This document shows, piece after piece, positions 35,794 to 64,000 of a stretch of DNA of 64,000 nucleotides (position 1 is the first letter of the stretch; the number at the start of each line of letters is the position of its first letter). The position numbers were made by a program, and so were the translations under genes. Below the pieces are notes generated by a model. That model was not told where the DNA came from. It did no database searches and saw nothing but the letters and a program-made list of their open reading frames with translations. This stretch comes from Dallia pectoralis (taxonomy: Eukaryota; Chordata; Actinopteri; Esociformes; Umbridae), in contig CM055743.1 of assembly GCA_029465975.1 (NCBI GenBank), positions 17,713,507 through 17,777,506 on the forward strand. Direction: 5' to 3'.

Positions 35794-36597
35794 TGTAAGA
35801 GACTGCCTCTGTTCCCCTCTATGAAACCAGTGTGGCCTTTCCCCCACTCCTCGGCCCCTTGCCAGCAGTGAGAATTATTCAAGGACAATGTCTTACACCT
35901 GTGTTTGTTTCTCACCTGTTCTGTGTTCAGTTCGTTAGTGTCTGCATTTAGCTTGGTCTGTGTCAGTTTGTCTGTGTCGGTCATTGTTTCAGGTACGTTG
36001 GGTTCTAGTTCTATGTCTATGTCTGTGTCATGTCTGCGTTCCATGTCGGTATGCATGTTACTTTGTCGTTTGTTAGATGTATTTCCTTGTTCGTTCAAGT
36101 ATTTAGTCTTCCCTGTGTCACTGAGTGTCGGGCTTTGTTAAGGTATGTTGGTTCGTTTGTCTTGAGTCTGTTTGTTTGTATGGAGGTTTTGTGCTTAGTA
36201 CTGTATTCCTGTCAGTCTGTGTATTGGTTGGGTTTGTCTGGTTGTGGTGCATAGTCTGTGTCTAGGTTTATTAGTTCTGTCTTTGTTTCTAGTTACTGTA
36301 ACCGTTTAGTAGTCCTTGAGGTTTCATTCACTGTCAGTCCTGTTAGAGTCTTTGTGTTTCATGCTGTGTTCTGTCTGTTAGTCCGTTTGTGTTTAGTTCG
36401 GTTCTAGTCCATGATTTCTTGTGTTTTAGTTTGTGGTATTCCTGTTTTGAGTTTACTCCTTGGTTTTGTTGTTTCAGTGTTTCAGTTCTGATGTTCAGTG
36501 CCTGTTCTGCCTGGATGAGAATAAAAACCCTGTTTTGGAAATTATTCTCTGCAATTGTGTCTATTCCTTGCCATCTGCCAAAAGGCAGATCGTGACA
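35794..36597 (+). repeat. LTR2 (804 bp, middle LTR)
   Basis: Same termini as LTR1 and LTR3. Near its 5' end it has a longer variant block (GAAACCAGTGTGGCCTTTCC...) that adds 17 bp relative to LTR1, but it shares the extra TCTATG with LTR1. It is preceded by GCTAG and not by a polypurine tract. Confidence 0.9.
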
Positions 36598-36866
36598 GAA
36601 TGACCGACCTATTTACGACACAGCGGAGAATGAGGAGCTGCTCGTCCACTTACGGGCCGCCAATGGAGTTCCCAGTATGTTTGCGCCGATGCGCCATAAG
36701 GCGAGACCACCCCTTCCTCCTCGACCATCCGCGCCGCCACCGATGTGGCTACCAGCGGGTTACTGGGAGCAGAGAGAGTGGGAGAGGACTCGCTGCGCTG
36801 AATCCGAGGAGGATTCAGAGGAGTACTGGGAGGAGCCAGAGGAGGAGGACGAGGCGGAGAGAATCA

Positions 36867-40232
<3,366 letters not shown>

Positions 40233-40799
40233 TCATCCGTCCTTCCGGATCTCTGCTCCACCTACGCCTGTCCGGCCACCTGACCCGTCTCCGCCGGCGC
40301 GGCCACCTGACCCGTGTCCTCCGGCGCTGCCTCCTGACCCATGTCCTCCGGCGCTGCTTCCTGACCCGCTTCCGCCGGATAGACCACCTGATCCAACGCC
40401 GCCCGTCTGGCCTCCTGACCCGTCGCCATCCATACAACCTCCTGATCCGTCGCCGCCAATATGGTCTCCTGATCCGCATCGGCCGGGACGACCTCCTGAC
40501 CGTCTACCCAGCTACGATCACCAGACTCAGCTCTCTGTTCTGCCCGGGACCAATGTCTTGGTTCTGCCGGGACCTCTCTATTTCTATCAGGTTCAACATC
40601 TAGGTTTGCCCGTGCCCCACGGAGAAGACTGGACTATTTTTCTTGACTCTGTCCTCGTTCCAGGTATTGGCGTGAAACCTGTGGTTTTTGGTTTTGTTCT
40701 GGCCGCCTTTCCCCCCCCACCTCCTCGGCCGCCTCCCCGCAGCTGTTGGTTCTGTTTTAGTTTTGGCGCTTCTGGAGCCGCGCCTTGAGGGGGGGGTAC

Positions 40800-41580
40800 T
40801 GTAAGAGACTGCCTCTGTTCCCCTCTATGCCAGTGTGGCCACTCCCCTTGCCAGCAGTGAGAATTATTCAAGGACAATGTCTTACACCTGTGTTTGTTTC
40901 TCACCTGTTCTGTGTTCAGTTCGTTAGTGTCTGCATTTAGCTTGGTCTGTGTCAGTTTGTCTGTGTCGGTCATTGTTTCAGGTACGTTGGGTTCTAGTTC
41001 TATGTCTGTGTCATGTCTGCGTTCCATGTCGGTATGCATGTTACTTTGTCGTTTGTTAGATGTATTTCCTTGTTCGTTCAAGTATTTAGTCTTCCCTGTG
41101 TCACTGAGTGTCGGGCTTTGTTAAGGTATGTTGGTTCGTTTGTCTTGAGTCTGTTTGTTTGTATGGAGGTTTTGTGCTTAGTACTGTATTCCTGTCAGTC
41201 TGTGTATTGGTTGGGTTTGTCTGGTTGTGGTGCATAGTCTGTGTCTAGGTTTATTAGTTCTGTCTTTGTTTCTAGTTACTGTAACCGTTTAGTAGTCCTT
41301 GAGGTTTCATTCACTGTCAGTCCTGTTAGAGTCTTTGTGTTTCATGCTGTGTTCTGTCTGTTAGTCCGTTTGTGTTTAGTTCGGTTCTAGTCCATGATTT
41401 CTTGTGTTTTAGTTTGTGGTATTCCTGTTTTGAGTTTACTCCTTGGTTTTGTTGTTTCAGTGTTTCAGTTCTGATGTTCAGTGCCTGTTCTGCCTGGATG
41501 AGAATAAAAACCCTGTTTTGGAAATTATTCTCTGCAATTGTGTCTATTCCTTGCCATCTGCCAAAAGGCAGATCGTGACA
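40800..41580 (+). repeat. LTR3 (781 bp)
   Basis: Follows the polypurine tract directly. It matches LTR1 at the 5' block but lacks one TCTATG copy. It is followed by GCTAG (41581-41585), the 3' target-site duplication. Confidence 0.9.
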
Positions 41581-41585
41581 GCTAG

Positions 41586-44500
41586 AACAATTAATTGATA
41601 TTCTGCCACCCACAGGCCAGTATACCAAGTTCTACGAAGTTCTACCCCCAAAGCCAAATGGTCAATCACATATTCCTGAGGTTGCCAGAGACTCCCTGAC
41701 TGAGGTGGAAGGCCTTCTTGTCCCTAAACATCTAGATGACCTCGATTGTTACTTATATTCATTCAACAACAATAGCATCAGAATATAAAACGGGTGTCGA
41801 TCGTTGCTGTTGCCAAGAATTCTGTGACGGGGAAACGCAGTGCTGACAGAGTCAAAGGGAATGTGCCGCGGATCGACGCAGCTCCGATAACACTGGCTGC
41901 TCCAGTCGCGGTATTTACCGACGTGCTGCCGCGTCTGCTTCTCACTGCGGCACTGCGGCACCCGACACGCCTCTCACTCCTCCTCCTCGGTTGCAAAAAT
42001 ACATTTCAAAGATCCTTTGGCCGTCCTCGAAGACCCTGTCCCCAAGGGCGGAACGTCATTGTCATAATACCGTAGTGATTTAATGATGCGAAATCGGTTC
42101 TGCTCTGTAATTCGACCGCATTTGTGCCCAAAGGAGGATATTGATTGTTTGTGTTGGGTGAGTAAGGATCAAGATACAGTGAGACAACCACAATGTCTCC
42201 TGTTATTTGATGCAATACTAAGTGAAACTGTGTTTCTGTTCGCTGAAGTTGTGGTTATTTCAGTTTGAGAGCGGGTAAATAAAGGACCAACATAAGCCAA
42301 AGAGAAGATCATTTCTCCTAAAACTCATGAGGGGTGTAAACTGTCTGTAATACAACACTGCAGAGATTCTTTAAAAGTGTCTCTCAGAAGATCTAGTCAG
42401 CCTTTTGTGGGCTTTATGACACTAAAGTAACCTAAAGCACATTGATGCCGAGTAAAAAGTGCAGGAGAAATAGCTGAGGCTTGCTTGTTCAGTACAGGGA
42501 GCATATTTGCTCCGGTCCGTCCGGCTGCCATCTCTCGCGCTGTTTGTGGGACTCTTGCCACAGAATCCAGGAGATACCACCCGCCACGTCCGGGAGACAA
42601 CCACTCCCTCAACACCTCTCAAAGGTCACTGTTTCCATAGCAACAGTGTGTCCACGGCATGGGTGTGGGTGTGTGTGTGTGTGTGTGTGTGCCGTGCTCT
42701 TTTACACGGTGGCAAGGCACAGCAGCATTTGCATATTTTCAAGAGGGCTTGTCTTATGTAAATGTTCGCACGCCGATTGGTTGGCTCTCATACGTGCAAT
42801 TTTCTTGCCTGAGATTTTCGCTACTGCTGATCCGAGGAAAGCCGAAGTTCCCCGGGAGGGGGGTACTGATTCAAGGTAAATGAAAGGCGAGGGTCACAAG
42901 GCTTCCTATAGTAACAACTATATGAGCTCTTATGCCATTATCGGTCCCAGGTACCAGTTAAATGACCTTGTATTAAAGAAAGGTCCCAAATAACCGTAAT
43001 TGCATTGCTAATAGACCTTGATTACAAGCACCTTGAAACACAGTATTGACGCGCTATAGTAGACTATTCATAGCGGCCAATTACTGTCGACCAAAATGAC
43101 CTGCTAATAAGGTCATTCTGTTCATCTCTACCCACGTTTTAATCTGGTGCTGGATCACCCGAAATCACAAGAACACAAACACGCTCTGACGTAATTTATA
43201 TGGTGTTGATGTGGAACAGTTTCTCACCTATATGGCATCAGTACACACAGGTATTATCCCCTGAATAACTAAATGAGTGAGAGATTTCACGTATTAGAGA
43301 CGATATCATTCAAAAGCAAAGAAAAATGATCTAATAATATATCTTCAAGATTTTGGTCAAATCGTTAATTTGATTTCATTTGATTGGATTAAAGACTTGC
43401 TACCCCAGTTTGATTTTTTGCCCAGAAATTTCTTCTTAAAAGACATTAATATTTAGATTGAAGAAGGTTGAGATTTGCATGTACATTTGGTTCAAGGAGC
43501 AACAGAATCAAAGAAGACTAATTGGGTTCTAGTTTTTTTTAATTTGGTTTAGGTGCATTGGAATTTGAGCATGGAAGAGCAGACAGTACAGACATATTTA
43601 AAGCTTTTGAATAAAGAAAGAAATACTGTATGCTGAGACCAAACAAAATGAAAAATTTAAATTTGCAAACGGGGAATCCCGTGAAATTTCTAAATACAAG
43701 CCCACTTAGAACCTCAAACAGCTTGGTCTCTATGGCTACAGCTTTACTAACTTAATTTCATACTTTTTTAGCCATGATACTAGGACACATTTTGGTCCCA
43801 AACACTTTAAAGCTTTAGGGTTTTCAATTTCATACTATACCTACTTGCGGAGTGGTTCCGAAAGCAAAACAAAAAAAACATTTCAAAGCGTTTACTTGTC
43901 ATTGGTCCTAGCAATTTGCTTCTAGTTGGCTACAGTTTAACAAAACATGTTTCTAACCGATGGGTCTTCTGGGCAAATATGTATTACTTTTTAAGTCTTT
44001 AATGTCAAGTAATACTTCAATAGATGCTTAATTTGGGTATACCAAAATCCAATTTTCTTGCCTAAGATCCATTTCGTATTTTTTTTCTAATTTCCAACAA
44101 ACATTTTCATTTCTACTGTACACTTTGACAAATAATGGCCGATATATGGTTAAAGTCAAATAAACTCACAATAATATTAATAATAACATTCAGATAATGA
44201 ACATAACATCTTAAATTGGGGATCTTTACCGCCCATAGCAAGAAAAAAATTCGGTCAAAAAGAAGAAAAATTAAGTTCTACAAAAAGAACCAGGAAATAT
44301 TCATATTTCAATAATAACAAATCTTCTTCACATTAACTTCACATAAAAAATGAATAGAAAAACATCTCAAACTACATTTGTTTCACCTCATTTCTTCATA
44401 AAATAAGAAAAGTAAAGTGTTGCTCGGACTTTTATACTGCAATGTTTTTGTGTAAACCTTTAACACTCATTAGAAGTTTGATGTAAACATTGAAGAAAGG

Positions 44501-44650
44501 AGTGCTTGAATAGGAAACCACCTCGTTTGGTCTTTTTAAATTGAAATATGAGTCGCTGTTTGTCTACAAAACTGTTTTTCTTTGGCACCAAGATGACAAT
44601 GACAGCTCAGTTCCAAGCTTAACACAACCAAGTCAAAGTATCAAAAGTAG
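41586..44650. other. Unassigned intergenic sequence
   Basis: No coding exon is supported. A CpG-rich patch occurs at about 41790-42060, including CGCGGATCGACGCAGC, with no recognisable gene. A GT microsatellite stands at about 42660-42692. The rest is AT-rich. Confidence 0.4.
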
Positions 44651-44659
44651 TAGTATCAA

Positions 44660-46805
44660 AAGAATAGTTATGTTCTTTGGTTTATTCTGTCATTCGTGTG
44701 GCAAGAATTTAAAGCTGTTTGAGGTGGTTCCTGATGGCATCTTTTGACTTCAAGGCTCACAAGCTGTTATCCATTCACAGAATACACACATACATTCATA
44801 CTGAAAAACTGTACACACGTACTGTCATACATACATACATACATACATACATACATACATACATACATGAATGCTTCTGTGCTTTGGTCATTGGTAAGTG
44901 TTATAAAAGGGTAAAGACTATGAATGTTAAAATGTAAAAGGTATTTGGTCACAATATATTTTTCCGTAAGAAGGCTAGTTATTTGGCAATTTCAACTCTG
45001 CTATTAGAAAGAGAAGTTCTCCTTTTTTTGTATCAACATAGAAAATCTCCCTTGAAAATATATCCCATTTTCATTTGGTTACTCTTCAAAAGTAAAAAAG
45101 TTTCAATGAACAAAACGCGACAGTTCCATGTTGAAAGGGGCAGGGCCAAGCAGTGACATATAAAAAGAAGGCTATTCCGTGTATCCTACAATAGCAATGA
45201 AATCAAAAAGAATGTTTTTGGCTTAGGTTCAGTTAAAGCACTTTTTCTGCTGCCTACCCCTTAAAACAGGAACAACAAAAATCGGAAAAACAATGACATT
45301 CTACTCAATCTTTTCAAATGTACTGAAGTGAATAAACGAAAATGATCACAAACGTTACATCTTTGGACGTCGTTTAGCTCGGTTTTCATTCGAAACATTT
45401 TTGGATAGGCTGACACGGTAATGTACAGTAGAAACTAGTGCCGTGTCCATGTGATGCAGGTGGGAACATAGTCACCAGTAGTTCCCAGGAAATCAATCGC
45501 ATTATTTCAGCCGTCAACTCCCAGGAGTAAAGGAAACGATCCAACCTGTTCAGTCCTCAGCTCACAGAACCCACAAGTTCCTATGACCGGTTTGGCGTCG
45601 GCAGAGCCAGCCACTGGCAGCAATCAGACTTTGGGGCAGAAAACCTTTTGAAAATCCTTTGATAGGTACACGGTTAAAATGAGGTGCCCTCCTATCTCCA
45701 ACATGTCTCTGGAGATGAACATTGACACAGGTGTTGTTGCAGGCATGATCAACAGGCGCCTAAAAGGCATCCCAAATTTGTTGGATCTCTTTAGGCTTAG
45801 AAATAGACAGACAGAGTTGGGTGCTGCAGATGCTGCCACGGTTTGGCTCTCCTTGGCAGTCAGCGAGGTGGGCACCCTGGCATTGGGGCGTGGCAACGGC
45901 TGGCACAGGACAATGGCATTGGCACAAAGTGTGAAGTGGGGGACGGGGGTGTGAGAATTCTCTTTTTGGCTCTGAGGTAGACTTGCTCAAACAGCATACA
46001 GCAGGCTAACGTTTGCCACAGCTATGGCTCGGACGTTCCCATCAGACTGAGGTAGCTATCTTTACGTTTACATCGGTGTAATATAGAAGATCTTTGGAAA
46101 TACGCAGCTTTTGGTTCGGGCGTGGGGTTGGACGGGAAGGGAAGGTGGTTGGCTTTTACGGTTCCTCCGGACCGCGACCTGTCTCGAGGCCAGTACGGTG
46201 ATAAAGACAACCAACTCGATCAGACTCATACCTCCATAAGGCTATCAGCAAGGCCACTAATCGTTGTCTGTAACATATTGCAAAGCTAAGGCTACATATA
46301 TAGAGCTTCTAAAATACGGCGCTAAGTCACTGTACTGTTCCTGGTATAAGCTTGGTTTATATAAATGCAATGCTAGGTCATGTACTGTTACCAAGTGGAC
46401 GCCATTCAATGAGAACATTTTGGTTATAGATGCTCCACTTGGTAACATAACTTTTGCTATTTTCGTTGTGTGGAAAGACTGACTCGGGCGTTGAATTCGG
46501 GGAAGGCATTTGTAAAGGCTAGCATTTGTCCTTAGCATGTGCTTGTGCACGAAGCGCAAGGGCATTAGACTTTGGTTTAGTGAAGCGGGAGAAGGCAAGA
46601 GAGTACGGTTGAATAATTAAGCATTGAACCCTCAGCTACTTTTCAGGCTTTTCGTTAGCAGCAGGTTTTCTTCGGACGACCACTAGCATCGCAAGACACC
46701 AGGGTGGGGGGCTTTGGTTGGACAGGCGAGGTGGAGGAACTTTTATGAGGAAACCTTTGGGGACGGAGAGTGCATGGGGTTTGGGAAAGGGGGTGTTAGC
46801 CAGTG
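44660..46805 (-). other. igdcc3 3' untranslated region (probable extent)
   Basis: Sequence after the stop codon at 46806-46808. Read on the minus strand, a canonical AATAAA occurs at 44686-44681, which would give a 3'UTR of about 2.1 kb. It contains a (CATA)n run at 44826-44868. Short open frames inside it have no domain support. The extent is inferred. Confidence 0.35.
44826..44868 (+). repeat. (CATA)n microsatellite
   Basis: About ten perfect 4-bp units, in the probable igdcc3 3'UTR. Confidence 0.95.
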
Positions 46806-61578
<14,773 letters not shown>

Positions 61579-62931
61579 CTAGAAAGAACGGGCAGATCGT
61601 TTGGACGTTAGGGTTGTTGACATCCGTGCTGAGCCAATTGGAGACCAGCGGGGCGGGACTAAGACGCGACCATGTAGTCCCGGCAATTCGACTCGAACGC
61701 CATGCGTTCATCAGGTTTCCCACAATCCACTATTGCCTATATCGTTTTCCCATGACGCTGCAGTTCTAACCGATCGTCAGAGGACAACGTTGACATTTTT
61801 TAAACCTCACCTCATATATATATATATAACATATAGCCATGTTCACCCTGGAGGCCAACTCTTCCAACCCCCCAAAAAAAAGCAACACCCCATGACTGAT
61901 TGATGGGCCGCGCGTTAGTTCCACGTCCACTGCACATTTCCCAGAATCCACCACAACAATATGGGGGCCAGTGCCAGGGAGTCATTGAGCCAACCAGAGC
62001 AGGAACAATGGCGGAGATGGAGGCAGAAGACAAGTGAAGGCTAGCGGGGTGAAGTGTGAGGAGCACCTATTGAAGGAACCGGGCCGGGCGACCACAATGG
62101 CGCGGTGACGACACACACACACACGTCCTAACCCCGTCTCGGCACACACACACACACACCCTCGAAAATCTGGTCAACATCAACCCACGTGCCCCTCCCC
62201 ACAGGGGCCATCTGCCCCTGTGGCCCCCCCTCCCTCGCGCCCCCTTTCACTGTGGCTTCGGGGTGACTTTCCCATGCCACTGGATCACCCCGTCTCCTCT
62301 CGAAGTTGACCCCGTCGACACGGCGGAGCTTCACCGATTTTCTACGTTTTTTGGGGGGGGCAAACAAACCCCAAAACCGTTGAGATTGACCTCTCCCTTT
62401 CTCCCAGCTGTGGAGGTGGCGGAGAAGACAGAGTGAAACTTGGGCGGGAGTTGGGCGGGAGGAGCTCCCTGATCTTGAACTTCCTTGATCAGATGTTCCA
62501 GCAGCTTCATGGAGATCTTCTGCACTTGTTCATCTGAACTATAGCAGAGCCTTTCTTCTCTTTTTCCCATCTGCAGAAGATACCCTCATTCTATTCTCCC
62601 TGACCACCACTGAAATCATATCACACCAGTAACCCTTTTATAACACCTGAGAAGATTGGGGTCTCGGACTAGACTCGACTTTAACTGATCAGATCAACGA
62701 TTTGCACAAAAACTTTATTTAGTCTCGTTTTATGACAATCCAGACAAATGGATTTGTCATCTTATCTGTCAAACCTAATCTACCTCTAGAAATTATGTTT
62801 TCATATTTCGAATCTAAGAACCATGATATGGTTATGGATATGTTATGGATATGTTACATAACATTAGAGGATTTCAATCTCACATCCACATCGGCTAAAT
62901 CTTTAACCACCATTTGAAATCCTAAAATAAT
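61579..62931 (-). other. Upstream part of igdcc3 (intron 1 or 5' flank)
   Basis: The signal-peptide exon must lie upstream of 61578 and end in phase 1, but I cannot identify it here. The segment contains short CA runs (62111-62132, 62143-62158). A minus-strand frame at 62331-62570 begins MGKREERLCYSSDEQ but has no signal sequence or recognised domain. Confidence 0.4.
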
Positions 62932-63298
62932 TGTCACGAGTGGTGAGTAAGTGTACTGCACTGTCTGGTTTCGGGTGCACCCTTTCCTGGTTTGTGTTGG
63001 TTACAGCTGTTGGGGATTTGCAATCACTGGGCTATAAAGGGGATTGCTAGATGTCACTCGTTGCGCTTCATTGTTCTATGTCACACGTTGTTGGTAGGTG
63101 AGTGTTTGTTTATGTGGATTCGTCGCTGTGTTGGGTTTTGTAGTTGTCGCTTTATGTAAGCGCACTTTTGTTTCTCACAGTGTCTATTTAGTTCCACCGT
63201 TTGTTGTCGTGCTTGTTTTATTTAATAAACTACACGAATTGGAATTATCAAGCTCTGCAATTGGCTTCAACCGCACTACACCACCCTGGTTCGTGACA
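62932..63298 (+). mobile_element. Solo LTR (367 bp) with 5-bp target duplication
   Basis: Starts TGTCACGA and ends TCGTGACA (perfect 8-bp inverted ends, TG...CA), flanked on both sides by ATAAT (62927-62931 and 63299-63303). A TATA-like GCTATAAAG lies near 63030 and AATAAA near 63223, the usual U3/R signals. No internal region or second LTR is in the window, so it is most simply a solo LTR left by LTR-LTR recombination. The orientation call rests on the TATA and poly(A) order. Confidence 0.85.
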
Positions 63299-63303
63299 AT
63301 AAT

Positions 63304-64000
63304 TCCAAGTTCATCTACTGGGAGGACTAATTTGTGTCTGAGGAAACGATCACGTTTTAAGATATATATGTCATGCTGTGATGCTTTATCCAACGGCACA
63401 TGTGAAAAGTATATGGAGCAATGATTGCTTACAATGAACTGATATCAATTACAGCTTTATATGGTGATGTGGTTCCTAACCCCAACTAGGGCGAATACGA
63501 CCATAGGTAGATTTCATAACCGTATGGACTGACTGTAACTTCCTTTGTACCGTATACAGACACATTTTCTTTTTCAGACACTGATGTCAGATCCAAAAAA
63601 ACTGTTCTCTTGCGATCGAACGTGTATAGAAAATGTACCAGTGACCTGACGGTGGAACGAAGTTGCGAAACGACCCGAGCAAATCAGAGCAGACCTTCAA
63701 ATGAAATCCTCTCAAACGTGGCCCGGTCGGCTAAGTCGACAACCGCGACCAGACGTCGTTTAAAAAAGCATCGCAGAACTATAAGCCCCGATTTACAGCG
63801 GGCCTTTTCTCCTCAGATCTCCCGTTAAAGGTTCGAACTTCACCGTGTAGCACTGCCCCTAGCGCGATGAGCTCACTCGCCGCTAGCAGATGTAGCGGGG
63901 GGGTGGGGTATTCTTCAGCTCAGCTGGCTACTGCCCCTACACCACCTTCACTACTCGCTGACCCCCCCCCAATGCTAATGAAAAACAGGGGTCCCTGGGG
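63304..64000. other. Unassigned sequence at the window's right end
   Basis: No gene or element is recognised. The last 170 bp contain G/C homopolymer runs (GGGGGGGTGGGG; CCCCCCCCCC). Confidence 0.4.

Noticed and set aside
45624..45990. Minus-strand frames downstream of igdcc3 as extra coding exons
   Set aside because: They follow the predicted stop codon, have no good acceptor in phase, and are better explained as 3'UTR.
62331..62570. Minus-strand 79-codon frame as the igdcc3 first exon
   Set aside because: It lacks a hydrophobic signal sequence and a phase-1 donor that would fit the Ig1 exon.

Overview
This is vertebrate nuclear DNA, almost certainly from a teleost fish. The evidence is split genes with GT-AG introns, a GnRH receptor with the cytoplasmic tail and Asp/Asp (TM2/TM7) arrangement of non-mammalian receptors, and fish-type mobile DNA: Tc1-like fragments, hAT elements with CAGAGGTG ends, a tRNA-derived SINE remnant, and a Ty3/Gypsy-like LTR element with an 'HKMA' and proline-rich repeat ORF. 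Long CA/GT microsatellites and large minisatellites fit the same picture. I cannot fix the species. Nothing bacterial (operons, CRISPR) is present.

Two protein-coding genes are well supported. On the + strand, three coding exons (17069-17611, 18153-18354, 19160-19560) join in frame into a 381-residue gonadotropin-releasing hormone receptor, complete from ATG to stop. On the - strand, thirteen exons between 61578 and 46806 join in consistent phases into a single-pass membrane protein with 4 Ig and 2 FN3 domains, a transmembrane helix and a short tail. This is the architecture of igdcc3 (Punc). Its signal-peptide exon was not found and probably lies in 61.6-64 kb or beyond the window.

Layout: 1-8.5 kb is mostly unassigned, with a GC-rich promoter-like patch at 2.56-2.9 kb. 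A decayed Tc1-like element lies at 8.57-9.4 kb. Unassigned sequence up to 17 kb includes a possible upstream exon or promoter for gnrhr near 10.2-10.7 kb. The receptor gene occupies 17.07-19.97 kb. From 20.3 to 31.1 kb the DNA is rich in transposons, including a 2.45-kb hAT element that carries a nested element, a BED-finger remnant and a 37-bp CCAAT-box minisatellite. From 31,128 to 41,585 bp there is one LTR-element locus with three LTRs and two internal regions, bounded by GCTAG. About 3 kb of unassigned DNA follows, then the igdcc3 3'UTR and gene, whose introns hold three large minisatellites (74, 50 and 21/22 bp units). A 367-bp solo LTR with a perfect 5-bp duplication lies at 62.93-63.30 kb.

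The most unusual items are the tandem three-LTR element, whose middle LTR also carries the GCTAG target-site flank; its roughly 60-copy 24-bp repeat, open in five of six frames; the palindromic CCAAT minisatellite inside the hAT element; and a (TG)n tract that forms the polypyrimidine tract of an igdcc3 splice acceptor. The two genes are not obviously related in function: one is a neuroendocrine GPCR, the other a neural Ig-superfamily surface protein.
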